The notes below the pieces were generated by a model that saw only the letters and a program-made list of their open reading frames with translations, was not told where the DNA came from and ran no database searches. Below, piece after piece: positions 1 to 11,990 of a DNA stretch of 35,018 nucleotides; position 1 is the stretch's first letter, and each line of letters opens with the position of its first letter. The position numbers and the translations under genes are program-made. The stretch comes from Ophiothrix spiculata (taxonomy: Eukaryota > Echinodermata > Ophiuroidea > Amphilepidida > Ophiotrichidae): assembly GCA_000969725.1 (NCBI GenBank), contig JXSR01S027602.1. One strand, written 5' to 3'.

Positions 1-769
1 TAATTGCCCCGCCTCGATCTCCACACTTTTATATTATTAGGCGCATTTTCAGAAATATCAGGGTAAATTTTGGGCTACCAATTTTACTGGCAACACTCAC
101 ATGACTCATGTCAACATCTCAGCTGCAAGACAATGTGAAATGGTGGTAATTTCAACCAGAAAATCATGAAAATATCATCTTTGCTGTTTTAGATGTAAGT
201 CAAACATGAAACGAAATGTATATATTGTTGTTATTCTTGTCAAGAGGCAGTTGTTACAAGTCTAGGTGATCAGCAAGGCCCTAAACTTGTTCATGATTGA
301 GTAAAATCATGTCTACGCCATTTTGAAAATTACTCTTGCAAAATGAATCTTCGTAAGGCAAAATGCTTCGGTTTGTCCCTTTCCGGTTTTTGCAAATCAA
401 TTTGAAGTATACATGTGGTTAGCGGAATAAGGTAGGCACTAGTTTTCATTAGAAACAATTATGTTAATACAAGGTGTAGGCCTCATTTGGAGTGATTTCA
501 ACGACGCAAAATCCGAACCGATGAAATTTGGACATTTTTGTGAAAAGGGCATTGACAAAAAGTGTCAGTTCAGAGTAGCAGACATTTTGGACCCTTTTCT
601 GTGTGAAAGGTGCAAGGTTAGGTCAAAATTATTACATTTAGAACTTCACTCTATCTAACACATATAAAATTTTGATGATCTACAAAGTATTTCAGCACAA
701 AAACGGTGTGTAAACATTGCAGATACCATCAATTTTAGGCCAATTTTTGCTCCAAGGGACCGTACCCTT
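1..769. other. Unannotated AT-rich sequence
   Basis: I see no gene, RNA, repeat copy or terminal inverted repeat here. The short open frame at 461-658 has no recognisable domain and no second copy elsewhere in the window, so I treat it as chance. Confidence 0.5.
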
Positions 770-3590
770 AATATGATAAAATAGCAAAGCATTATTATTG
801 GTGAGATATTCATAGCCTGGTCACTTTGCGGTAATGTTGCTGCTTGTATACAGTGTCTTCAGAAATATGATCCGATAACAACCAGTGGTCGACCGGTGAC
901 CGACCGGGCACTGAGAATATTGCAGTTGAAGTCTCGATGTCCCGTAATAAGTTAACCCTACTGAATTTTTGTGTAAAATTGGAATTATAATTCCCCTAAA
1001 ATCAAAATTTCCCTAACACCGATGATGAAGGTAACACTAACATTTGTTTCTTACACGTAGCAGTGAAACAAAAGAAAGCGTTTCCTTTCCGCCCCTCTAG
1101 GACGTCATGTAGGATCTTGATGAAAAGTGTTTTAGTACATAACATTAACTTGGTTTTCCTTCACCGCTGTAAGTTAGTGTATAAACTCACAACATAAAGT
1201 ATTACTTTCAAAGGAGACAAAAACATTTTGATTCGAATGCCTCTCAGAAGATAAAGGGTTCGTCACGTCTATGAAAGTGTGCGGATAAAAAAATGTTTGT
1301 GATTATGTATATAGTACAAGAAAGATGATACAGGCATTCTTGCTTTCAGTTGCATCTCCTCCATCTTGGTGTCCTTTAGTGTGTTTTGATCATGATGGAA
1401 ATAAATAAATATGAAACATGAAAATAATATTATCAAATTTACTCAAAACATTAAATCATTTATCATTATTATCTAAAAATTAGAATAAATAAATATGAAA
1501 TATTGATAAACATCATCATGTTAGTTTATACGAACTACTTATCCAATATGATTCTATAATTCAAAACAACACTCGTTGGAATATAATGTAAAATCTGTAA
1601 CACTCATCATTTGACACATTTTGCCTATCCCACGCATAAAGTCTGACCAATTTTCGAAGTCTGAAAAGAAATTGATCTAATTCTTGTTGCAAATAGATGC
1701 GCCGATTTTTAAACATCGTAATCCGATAGTCTGTAAATCAGGATGACAGGATTGCAACTGTATTATATTATTCTCATTATCCTCAAAACTGGAATTGGTT
1801 ATTCATAAGTTGTGAAAGATGTACAGACTTTTTAGAATTAATCTAGGAGTATCTGTTACGATGTTTAAATAGGAAATTTGTTTACTGGGTGTTATGGTGG
1901 GATGACTTCCGTGTAAGATCTTTCGACTAAGATTATGAAAATTGTAACATTTCGTTGATGGCATGAAAGCTGGGAAAAGGAATAGTGCTTTTAAAAATTC
2001 ATTATACAATTTTGTCTCTATTGGAAACTTTCGGGAATTATCAGAAGCATCAATGTTTAACTCGAGTGAGAATTAGGAGCTGTTATCGAGCGCTTATCAC
2101 CTAGGTGAGTGCGTCATCCTTATGATATTTCAGCAACATTATGCCATGCGCAGTAAATGGGTTAATTCGATATTATGAGATTCAAAAGAAGAAAAGTGAC
2201 GCATTATCAATAATTTAGGAAACGTCCTGGGTAAACACCGCTTTCATTTAAGATTAATTATTCTAGATTTAAAGTAGTTGACTAAATAGTCAAAAACCAT
2301 TCTTTCTGGTTACATGATATTTCCACCTGCTGAAATGGACTTCTGCAATTATCGTGTTCAAGTTACAGACGAGAAATTTGATATTATAGGACTTAATTTA
2401 ATCATACTGTTTTGATGAAACTTGTAATGACACGAATAAGATGTGTAAATTATTATATGGACAAGCATTAAAAGGATCTGTGGAAGTAGTTAGCAAATGT
2501 AAGGGAAACCAGTGACACCAAAGTCTAATGTTGTGCCAGATCTGTGTGTCCTTTTTGTAAAGCTAAGTGTGTTGCGTACATGCAGACTCATCAACAAATC
2601 TTGGCCAATAAAATACTGGCCATATTGCAAGTGTCTCCCTGACAATGATCAGCTCGATTACAACACCGCAGGTGTAATGAGTCTTGTCTGGAATGTCTGC
2701 TAATTTAGCAAGAAGCACGAAGTTTTGTGTGGCTAGACAGGGGATGACAATAATGACATGTTGAACAAACTATAGACGAATCAAATTTCATGCATTTTGC
2801 ACCTCATTGATCGGCCATTACTGGGAGGCATCCTGTCAAGACATCCCAAATTGATGCATGATTGGCGCAATTTTCAAATTGAATGCATTCATGCATGTAA
2901 AAATAAATTGTGGTTTCAATGATACCACAATACAATATTGATCTTTAAAGCACACAGAAAATACCCGATATATATGGATTGTTAAAACACCCATTAGGAG
3001 CAGAAATCCCCCAGTTATATCTGACTTTTTCAAAACATTACATAGCTAGTCGGATTCATCTATAGTTTGATCTTGTATTTGACAAGCCGTAAACTGTAAA
3101 ACAGCCGCTGCGTTTAACATATTAGTCGTGCTTTTAACGGAAAACTCTGAGTGCAACTAGATTTAGATTGTTCCAAAATGATGTCATTAAAACACATGAA
3201 GCAACCACATGTCATTTTGTTTTTATCAGAGTCCAATAGATATAATCCGCATACCGCAAATCATTATAAATGAGCATTTCCTTCTTGCGCCACATTTATG
3301 AAGACATCTGCAAAAATGTCTTTATTGTCCGTTATATCGTTCTTAAGTTAGGTCAAGAAAGCTACTGATCATTCAATTATTATTTGCCTATCCTGCAACG
3401 TGCCTAGTCCGTCATGTCGTCGTGGAATAAGTCAACTTAATCCAATATAATATTTTGAGGTACATCGGGGGAGGTTTTCGTGAAATCTGCGACACTTTAA
3501 CCATCTCATGCAGTTTGTCTTTTATCTATCCCACTCATGTAGAATGACCAATTTTCTAAGTCTGAAATTTAATTGACCTAAATGTAGAAA
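770..3590 (+). repeat. Segmental repeat unit, copy A
   Basis: First copy of a roughly 2.9 kb unit that recurs in tandem at 3722-6660 and, rearranged, at 10087-12795. Long collinear matches are visible. Examples are the stretch with the motif GGTCGACCGGTGACCGACC at about 887 and again at about 3846, the block around 1011-1090 against 3969-4045, and 2425-2740 against 5448-5790. Parts: a leading segment (770-1595), an X block (about 1595-2010, with an internal deletion), an internal segment (2010-3480, interrupted by an insertion at 2776-3059), and the start of a second X block (3480-3590) that breaks off. By eye the copies look roughly 85-95 per cent identical. No intact coding sequence is present. 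The origin is unknown: an old tandem duplication or a large non-autonomous element. Confidence 0.85.
2776..3059. mobile_element. 284 bp insertion, possible Tc1/mariner-like MITE
   Basis: Units B (near 5815) and C (near 11700) run straight through this point, so they show the empty site. Here the sequence is split by 284 bp flanked on both sides by CTATAG (2770-2775 and 3060-3065). Two readings fit. One is a 6 bp target duplication CTATAG with weak 7 bp TIRs. The other is a TA duplication with 10 bp TIRs of the form TAGAYGAATC, which would point to Tc1/mariner. The interior has no coding capacity and several ATGCAT-type palindromes. The insertion itself is seen directly; the superfamily is inferred. 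Confidence 0.75.
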
Positions 3591-3721
3591 TGAGAATTCT
3601 GTAGCAGGAAATTGACACAACTCAATTTTCAAGATTTTATGACTTAACCCCCTTTTAGTTCTAGGGTCCTTAATTTATTACAAAAGAATAAATATTGTAC
3701 GAATCACAGGCTCATTCCGTT

Positions 3722-6660
3722 AATATAATAAAATAGCAAAGTATTATTATTGGTGAGAGATTATTCATACCCTGGTCACATAACCTTGCGGTAAAGTTGC
3801 GGCTTGTATACAATGTCTTCAGTAATATAATCCAATAACAACCGGCGGTCGACCGGTGACCGACCAGGCTCTGAGAATATTACATTTGAAGTCTCGACGT
3901 CCCGTAATAATGAAACCTTGCTAAATTTTGTGTACAATTTGAATTATAATTCTCCTAAAATCAAAATTTCCCTAACACCGGTGACGAAGGTAACACTAAC
4001 ATTTGTTTCTTACACGTAGCAGTGAAACAAAAGAAAGCGTTTCCTGAAAAGTGTTTTAGAACATAACATTAACTTTGTTTCTTTCACCGCTGTAAGTTAG
4101 TGTATAAACTCACAACATAAAGTATTACTTTCAAAGGAGACAAGAACATTTTGATTCGAATGCCTCTCAGAAGATAAAGGGTTCGTCACGTCTATAAAAG
4201 CGTGCGGATAAAAATAAAGTTTGTGATTATGTATATAGTACAAGAAAGATGATACAGGCATTCTTGCTTTTAGTTGCATCTCCTCCATCTTGGTGTTCTT
4301 TGTGTGTGTTTTGATGTTTTTATCATGATGGAAATGAATACATATGAAACATGAAAATAATATTATCAAATTTACCCAAAGCATTAAATCATTTATCATT
4401 ATTATGTAAAAATTAGAATAAATATGGAATATTGATAAACATCATCAAGTTAGTTTATACGAACTACTTATCTAATATGATTCCATAATTCAAAACAAAC
4501 ACTCGTTGAAATATAATGTAAAACCTGTATCACTCATCATTTGACACAATTTGCCTATCCCACGCACAAAGACTGACCAATTTTCTAAGTCTGAAACGAA
4601 ATTGATCTAATTCTTGTTACAAATAGATGCTCCGATATACATCGTAATCCGATAGTCTGTAAATCAGCATTATAAGAATTGCAAATTAATGGTTTTCTTT
4701 ATCCTCAAAACTGGATTGGATATTCAACTGAGTTTGTGATAGATTCGAAGCCCTATTTTAGAATTACTCTAATCTGTGTAATTCATGTGGCATTATTTAA
4801 TCTAAGGATATCAGTAACGATGGTTAAACAGGTAAATTCATCTACTCAGGTGTTATGGTGTGAGGATGAATTCGGTTGAAGGTAGGACGAAGATTGATTA
4901 TGCAAATGCACTGTCATTTGTACCACTCAAAAAGACCTTAGAAGATTAAAATACTTCGTTAAATGACATGAAAGCTGAGAAAGAAGGTTCATGCAAGATG
5001 AAAATTCACAATACAATTGCTGTATATCTTTATTGTAAACTTATCGGGAATTATCAGAGGCATCAATTTTTAACTCGAGTGAGAATTGGGAGCTGTTATG
5101 GAGCACTCATTGCCTATGTAGGACTAGATGAGTGCGTCATCCATATTATGTGTCAGCGACATTATGCCATGCGCAGTGAAGGGGTTAATTCGATATTATG
5201 AGATGCAAAAGAAGCAAAGTAACGCACTATCAATAATTTAGAAAACGTCGTAGGTAAACAACGCTTTCACATAAGATGAATTATTGTAGATTTAAAGCAG
5301 TTGACTCAATGGTCAATATACCATTTTTTTCTGGTTACATGATATTTCCACCTGCTGAAACGGACTTTTGCAATGATCGTGTTCAAGTTACAGACGAGAA
5401 ATTTGATATTATAGGACTTAATTTAATCATGCTGATTAGATGAAACTTGTAATGACACGAGTAAGATGTGTCAATTATTATATGGACAAGCATTAAAAGG
5501 ATATGTGGAAGTAGTTAGCAAATGTAAGGGAAACCAGTGACACCAAAGTCTAATGTTGTGCCAGATCTGTGCGAATTATATATGTAGGGCCGTGTCCTTT
5601 TTGTAAAGCTAAGTTTGTTGCATTCATGCAGAATCATCAACAAATCTTGGCCAATAAAAACACTGGTCATATTGCAAGTGTCTCCCTGACAATGATCAGC
5701 TCGATTACAACACCGCAGGTGTAATGAGTCTTGTCTGGAATGTCTGCTAATTTAAACAAGAAGCACGAAGGTTTGTGTGGCCAGACAGGGGATGACAATA
5801 ATGACATGTTGAACAAACTATAAGATTGATCCTGTATTTGACAAGCCGTAAACTGTAAAATAGCCGCTGCGTTTAACATATTAGTCGTGCTTTTAACGGA
5901 AAACTCTGATTGCAACTAGATTTAGATTGTTCCAAAATGATGTTATTAGAACATGAAGCATCCACAGCTCATTTTGTTTTTATCAGACTCCCAATAAATA
6001 TAATCCGCATACCGCAAATCATTATTATCATTGTTGCGCCACATTTATGAAGACATCTGCAAAAAAGTCTTTATTGTCTGGTTTCTCGTACTTAAGTTAG
6101 GTCAAGAAAGCTACTGATCACTCAATTATTATTTGCCTATCCTCCAACTTGCCTAGTCTGTCATGTCGTCGTGGAATTAGTCAACTTAATCCAATATTAT
6201 GAGGTACATTGTACTATCGGGGGAGGTTTTTGTGAAATCTGTGACACTTTTACCATCTCATGCAGTTTGTCTTTTGTCTATCCCATGCATGGAGAATGAC
6301 CAATTTTCTAAGTCTGAAATTTAATTGACCTAATTCTTCTTGCAAATAGATACGCCGATTTACACCGTAACCCGATAGTCTGTAAATCAGGATGACAAGA
6401 TTGCAACTTAATGATTTCCTTTTATCTTCAGCCTGGAATCGGTTATTCATCGGTGTTTATGAAAGATGCGCAGCCCTATTTTAGAATTACTCTAATCTGT
6501 GCGACTCGTATGGCATTATTTGATCTAGGGGTATCTGTTACGATGGTTAAACAGGTGAATTGGTTTACTCAGGTGTTGTGGTGGGACGATGACTTCTGTA
6601 TAGGTGAGATGAGGATTGATTATGCAAACGCGCTTTCATTTGTACTATTTTACGACTAAA
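3722..6660 (+). repeat. Segmental repeat unit, copy B
   Basis: Second tandem copy of the unit starting at 770, offset by about 2.95 kb. This is the most complete copy: leading segment (3722-4525), X block 1 (about 4525-4960), internal segment (4960-6230) and X block 2 (6230-6660). The two X blocks are direct repeats about 1.7 kb apart. That resembles an LTR layout, but no LTR ends, primer-binding site or gag/pol remnants are visible. It lacks the 284 bp insertion of copy A and the two insertions of copy C, so it approximates the ancestral state. The copy ends at about 6660, where a CACTCT-type MITE begins. Confidence 0.85.
6411..6659 (+). other. Conserved exon-like frame in X block (82 codons)
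   Basis: The best preserved of six or seven X-block copies; the others are near 1800, 4710, 7290, 10087, 12580 and 15100. All keep the same frame around a core resembling YFRITLIC...ALF.L..SVTMVK. Copies at 4711, 6431 and 10087 read on through a CAG codon. Copies near 1880, 7395, 12675 and 15215 have TAG at that codon. In most copies this codon is followed by GTAAAT or GTGAAT, which resembles a splice donor. A polypyrimidine stretch ending in TTCAG just before the PGIGYS segment resembles an acceptor. I do not recognise the peptide. It may be a duplicated exon, an exon captured in a repeat, or an old transposon coding remnant. Function is unknown. Confidence 0.35.
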
Positions 6661-6664
6661 ATCA

Positions 6665-7002
6665 TTTAGAATGAAACCTTTTTTAATTTCTCTCAAAAAT
6701 TCTAAAAGAGTGACCTTTCGTTCACCTTTTTTGTGAGTTGAATTTGTACTCTTTTTAAGGACTGATCTGAGTCCAAAGAGTGAAGAGCTTTAAATTTCAA
6801 TTAAAAAAAAGCTACTCGCCCTAAAATAGTGTTATGAGTGATCAGTCTTTAAAAATAGTAAACATGGTAAAGAAAAGAGTGGCCTTCTACTCTTTTTTAG
6901 TGTAAATGAAAGTGGTTTCACAGAGAAGAGTGCGATTTCAGATTTTTGAATAAAACAAATATCATCCAAGAAAGGGTGATATGTTCACTCGTTTTTAGAG
7001 TG
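6665..7002 (-). mobile_element. CACTCT-type MITE, 5'-truncated copy
   Basis: The right end, read on the minus strand, begins CACTCTAAAAACGAGTGAAC. The same end appears on the plus strand at 13025, where it is preceded by TA. The interior is dense in AAAGAGTG/CACTCTTT motifs on both strands and non-coding. The opposite terminus is not visible where unit B ends near 6660, so this copy is probably truncated. A TA-duplicating (Tc1/mariner-like) origin is plausible but not shown. Confidence 0.6.
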
Positions 7003-7795
7003 CAGTTTGCATATAGTCTCTTATGATGGTCATGATGGGTAAACCTGATTCAATATAATCATTATGAGGTGCATTGTACAATCTTTATAAAATGTGTAAT
7101 ATTTAATGTCTATTGTATAATACCGACGCATGCAGAGACTGAGTCTGACCGACCGATTTCCAAAATCTGATTTGAATTGACCTAATTCAAGTCACAAATA
7201 GATGCGCCGAGTTATCGTAACCCGATAGTCTGTAAATCAGGATGACAAGATTGCAACTTAATGATTCTCTTTATCCTCAGAACGGAGATTGATACGTTAG
7301 TCTTTGTGAAAGTTGTGCAGCCTATTTTAGAATTACTCCAATCTGTGCAATTGGTATGGCATTATTTGATTACGGGGTATCTGTTACGATGGTTAAATAG
7401 GTAAATTGGTTTACTCAGGTGTTATGGTGGGACGATGACTTCCGTGTATATAGGACGAGGATTGTTTAGCAAACACGCTGTCATTTATAAATACCATCAT
7501 TATGCGGACCAAAATCAGTTGAAACACACTTAATTGATTGAATAAAAGAATTGATGGAGAGATCATACAAATACAAAACCCCATATGAAATTAATAATCA
7601 CATGATAGCTTCTTATTTTGAACTTACAAATGGAAGCCATTTGAACTAGAAAATAGAAGAGTCATTTTTGTTTGTTTGTTTGTTTTAATATTTATGTTGA
7701 TATTTGCATTTTGCATCAACTCTTCAACACGGTATTGAACGTCACATTAAGGACTCCATTGGTTTGTTCGTTCATGAATGTTGCTGGGCGATTAA

Positions 7796-8720
7796 AGGGG
7801 CTTGGTCCGATTTTTCAAAATGTAGTTTTCAATGTCATATGAAAGATGACCACTCAAGGTTTTACACAACTAAATAACTACCGGGAACCAAGACATGGCC
7901 AAAATGGGAACTATTTGCTCACGGGGCATCCAGAGAACCTACTTTAAAAAGCTTAAAATTGAGCTATAATGTGTGATAAAATATGAAGATTTCATATTGT
8001 ATCTTTAGATTTGAGTGTCTTCTTTCGTTTTTTTACATTTTATTTGGAAAATAGTCAGAAATTACTCCGCCAGAGTGATTCGCCGAATATTGGCCTGATC
8101 CCAGTTTTTTGCCAATTCATACTTGGGAAAGCAGGGCGGTAATGACATTATTACCTTCAGTGTTTCTAAAAGTGAACATTTTCCAGGTAATACTATGCTG
8201 AAATTTTGATCATTTGTAAAATACATGTTGTACTTTCACCCCATAATGCCCGTTTATTCATCTAAGAATTCTAAATATGAGAAAAACAGGCTCAAAAATG
8301 ACCATTTTATCATATAAAAGTATATGAAAGGCATTTAGTTGTGTATAACCTCAAGAGGTCTTAGTTTCAAATTTCAGGTGAATTGGTCTAACCGTTTTGA
8401 TTTTATGGGCAATTTTATATTTCAGACCCACCTATACGTTATTGTGTAAAACTAATTAATTAATTAATTAATGGATTTTCCTCCATATATGTTATTTTGT
8501 TTCTGTTCTTATGTATTTTGTGTATTATTTTTATGGAAATAAAGAATCTGAATATCTAATTATGGTTACATTTTACACATTTTCATAAATTTATATCTCC
8601 AAAATGGAACATAACTCAGCCGTGAATTTCACATGGGTTATGAGAATAATATGAGCAACATTTTGGTACCAAAATCTCGAAATGTTTGAAAAAATGTTGA
8701 GGCAATCGGACCAAGCTCCT
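7796..8720. mobile_element. TTAA-flanked non-autonomous DNA transposon (piggyBac-like)
   Basis: The ends are AGGGGCTTGGTCCGATT and its near-perfect inverted complement AATCGGACCAAGCTCCT. They are flanked on both sides by TTAA (7792-7795 and 8721-8724), the target site of piggyBac-type transposases. The interior is 925 bp, has no transposase frame and includes a (TAAT)n run at about 8453-8473. A second, inverted and interrupted copy lies at 13230-14540. The piggyBac assignment is inferred from the TTAA target; the termini are not the commonest piggyBac ends. Confidence 0.75.
8453..8473. repeat. (TAAT)n microsatellite
   Basis: Five or so tandem TAAT units inside the TTAA-flanked element. Confidence 0.8.
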
Positions 8721-8865
8721 TTAACATATTCACAAAAGTGGTAGGGAATTGCATCAGCCATGACACGAACCCTATCGATGTCGTTTTGTAATAATATTTC
8801 AAATGACTTTCATGTGATTTTCTCTGACATTTGAACCCTTACGGAAAAGTCAGTTGAAGAGGTTA

Positions 8866-9630
8866 CACTCTTAGAAAGCAAGGATCAAATATGAGACAAA
8901 AAGGATCGATTTTGATCCTTTTTCGGTATCAAATATGAGCTTACCCTTTCCGGTTCAAAGTGATCCCATAAGCAGGATCAAAAAGTTTGATCCAAAATGG
9001 GATCAAATATTTTTTTTAAATGATACTGAAACGGATCAAAATAATGATCATTATTTGGATGTAAATGTTGCTTATGATCCTACTTCAGGATCAAACTGAA
9101 TCAAATAATGATCCTTTGGATGTAAATGTTGCTTATGATCCTTCTCCAGGATCAAATATTTAAGGCAAAATGATGTTGAAACGGATTAAAGTATGCCTCA
9201 AATTATGGGCTTGCCGTAGACGAACGTTATTATCACTACCTTAATATTTTGTATATATTTTCTGTGGTGTCTAATCTTTACGCTGGCAAATTATATCCTA
9301 CCAATATTTTGAACCAATATTGGACCAATTTAGGTTGCAAATGTGATGCCAATAACAAAATGCCGATAGAATGCCAAGATTGGCCCAATATTGCTTAGTA
9401 AGATAATGCCAATGCCAAGATTGGCGATCGAAAAGCGATATTGGTGTTATCTGGGTAATTGATCCGGAAATCGGATCAAAATTGATCAAGGTAAATTTGA
9501 TCCGTGTGTTGATATCTATCTGGAAAAGGATCAAAACGATCCCAAAATTGATCAAAAATGATCCTGAAAGGATCAAAAGAAAGTGATCCCGAAAACTACT
9601 AATATATTTGATCCTGGCGTTCTAAGAGTG
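8866..9630. mobile_element. TA-flanked MITE with dense GATC motifs
   Basis: The termini CACTCTTAGAAAGC and GCGTTCTAAGAGTG are inverted repeats (13 of 14 match), flanked by TA at 8864-8865 and 9631-9632. The paralogous site near 17960 reads straight through (GAGGTTACCATGGACAC), which is the empty site. This supports a TA target duplication and Tc1/mariner-like mobilisation. The 765 bp interior carries about 26 GATC tetramers, mostly as GGATCAAA or TTTGATCC, plus a duplicated stretch around 9060-9160. A distinct middle section (9296-9460) repeats CCAATATT/TTGGC motifs and may be a nested older element. An open frame across this part on the minus strand is low-complexity and probably not a gene. 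Confidence 0.85.
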
Positions 9631-10689
9631 TACCATTGACACTTTTGATCACTGTGTTCGAAATAAACAGTTTGACACTTTAACCTTAAAAATCGGACAA
9701 AGTTGAAAATTTGACCCTTTTTTACATTTGACCTCTTAGAAAAGGTCGAACAGCAAGCTCACCATGGACATTTTTGATTGCTGGTTCAAGATGAACAATT
9801 TGACAACCATTACACCTTACTTTTAAAATCGTACATAGTTGAACCTTTGACATTTATGTGACCTCCGTGACCCACTTGACTCAATTTGTTTTCTCTATAA
9901 CTTTTAGGGACAATGTCAAGACAATTCATGTGCCAAAGTTACACGACAATACATTTTAACCTAGATGAGTTGAATTTTTGTTTTTGTTGTAAAATCATGT
10001 TTTTGCCCTGTGACCTTTGTCCCCGTCAAGGTCAGGTGACACAACTGGGAGGTGACCCTGGTCCCAAGTTTGATTGGGTAGATTCAGCCCATAGAATTAC
10101 TCTAATCTGTGTAATTCCTGTGGCATTATTTAATCTAAGGATATCAGTTACGATGGTTAAACAGGTAGATTCATTTACTCAGGTGTTATGGAGGGAGGAT
10201 GAGTTCGGTTGAAGGTAGGACGAAGATTGATTATGCAAAGGCACTGTCATTTGTACCACTCAAAAAGACTTTAGAAGATTAAAATACTTGAAAGCTGAGA
10301 AAGAAGGTTCCATGCAAGATGAAAATTCACAATACAATTACTGTATGTCTTTATTGTAAACTTATCGGGAATTATCAGAGGCATCTGGCAACTCGAGTGA
10401 GAATTAGGAACTGTTATGGAGCGCTCATCGCCTACCGTATGTAGGACTAGGTGAGTGCATCATCCTTATTATATTTCAGCGACATTATGTCATGCGCAGT
10501 GAAGGGGCTAATTCGATATTATGAGATGCAAAAGTTCAGAAACGCATTATCAATAATTTAGAAAACGTCCTGGGTAAACAATGATTTCATTTAAGATGAA
10601 TTATTCTAGATTTAAAGTAGTTGACTAAATAGTCAAAATACCATTCTTTCTGGTTACATGATATTTCCACCTGCTTCAACGGACTTTTA

Positions 10690-11258
10690 CCAAATTTAAG
10701 AAAAAGATGGGTCCCGGACGGTACCTGCTTCGTGCCGGAATTAAAATCCCAACTATAATAAACTAATTATAGCCTAAATCCCGTTTCTATGAGAGTCTCA
10801 TAAAAGAGTTTCTTAGCGCAATGTTTGTCATGAAAATGTATCATTCTCAGTTTTTATGTATTTACTCCTTATTTCTAGCCATGTTACATGCATCATACTC
10901 ACTATAATTTTGTTGATCTATTTTCTAACTCGAACCTATAGAGTTTCAATTACCCATAAGTTAGTTGAGTAAATTATCTAGACAAAAGACCGATCAGGGC
11001 TCTGTATACTTAGCAAACTAGCAAAAGTAGAGTGTGCAATTAATTTAATGCATCAATAGGCCGTTAGGCCTACATTTTTTCTGAATGATTGTTTTACAAA
11101 GTTGCTAAATTTAATAACTTCTTAAAGTTATTTTCCTATTTCTCCAAGAGTGTGGAGTTTATGATTATGCTTTCTTACCAAATTAATACAGGCTAAACTT
11201 GCCTGCATATTCTTTTCATTTCTTCAGATATTTTCCATTACAAAATTCTCAAAAAATT
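10690..11258. mobile_element. Unclassified ~570 bp insertion in unit C
   Basis: Copies A (2343) and B (5364) read continuously from GGACTTYTGCAAT into the ATCGTGTTCAAG stretch. In copy C the two halves are separated by about 570 bp of sequence found nowhere else in the window. I see no clear TIRs, target duplication, poly-A tail or coding frame. The exact ends are uncertain by a few bases. It could be a DNA element fragment or filler from repair. Confidence 0.55.
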
Positions 11259-11744
11259 ATCATGTTCAAGTTACAGACGAGAAATTTGATATTGTAGGAC
11301 TTAATTTAATCATACTGTTTTGATGAAACTTGTAATGACACGAGTAAGATGTGTCAATTATTATATGGACAAGCATTAAAAAGATATGTAAGTAGTTAGC
11401 AAATGTAAGGGGAGCCAGTGACACCAAAGTCTACTTTTGTGCCAGATCTGTGTGAATTATGTAGGGCCGTGTACTTTTTTAAGCTAAGTGTGTTGCATAC
11501 ATGCAGACTCGTCAACAAATCTTGGCCAATAAAAAACCGGCCATATTGCAAGTGTCTCCCTGACAATGATCAGCTCGATTACAACACCGCAGGTGTAATG
11601 AGTCTTGTCTGGAATGTCTGCTAATTTAGCAAGAAGCACCACAGTGGAAGCACGAAGTTTTTTGTGGCCCAACAGGGGATGACAATAATGACATGTTGAA
11701 CAAAATATAGTTTGATTCTGTATTTGACAAGCCGTAAACTGTAA

Positions 11745-11990
11745 GGCCAAGAAAAAAATGATGTGTTGCCCTCAAGTGGAATTTCTGAAAAAATTATTCG
11801 GTCGGTTGGAAAATATTTGTTTAAATAATTTTTTTTTAAAGTACCTAAATTATGAAATTTGGGTGCATTTTCCACTATTTTCAAAATATTTTCTCAAAAA
11901 ACACCCAATCTGAGCAAAATTGGATGCTATCCTGACCCTTTTTTTTAGTTGGGTCGGTCGCTGAGGGCAACACAACATTTTTTGTTGGCC
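11745..11990. mobile_element. TAA-flanked MITE (PIF/Harbinger-like)
   Basis: A 246 bp element with ~30 bp TIRs. The left end is GGCCAAGAAAAAAATGATGT. The right end, read inverted, is GGCCAACAAAAAATGTTGTG, and the match continues through TTGCCCTCA. TAA lies directly outside both ends (11742-11744 and 11991-11993). Units A and B carry the uninterrupted target (CTGTAAAA-AGCCGC). A 3 bp TAA target and GG-starting termini fit PIF/Harbinger elements. It has no coding capacity; reading frames crossing it are artefacts. Confidence 0.88.

Larger units (their letters stand above)
7091..10086 (+). repeat. Second segmental repeat unit, copy D1
   Basis: Collinear with 14913-18512. Matches include an X-like block (7091-7500 against 14913-15310), a GTTT-rich stretch (7668-7685 against 15481-15497), 7740-7790 against 17250-17300, 8730-8865 against 17825-17965, and the TTGACCTTT-rich tract 9640-10084 against 17985-18512. 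D1 holds a TTAA-flanked element (7796-8720) and a GATC-rich element (8866-9630). D2 lacks the latter at the matching site. D1 ends abruptly at about 10086, where it joins the middle of an X block belonging to unit C. Confidence 0.8.

Noticed and set aside
4711-4879. X-block peptide as a ligand-gated ion channel N-terminal exon
   Set aside because: A faint resemblance of the SVTMVKQVN...TQVLW stretch came to mind, but the diagnostic residues of that family are absent. I keep it as unrecognised.
4525-6660. X blocks as LTRs of a retrotransposon
   Set aside because: Direct repeats of ~400 bp flank an internal part, but there is no consistent TG...CA end, primer-binding site, polypurine tract or gag/pol remnant, and block ends differ between copies.
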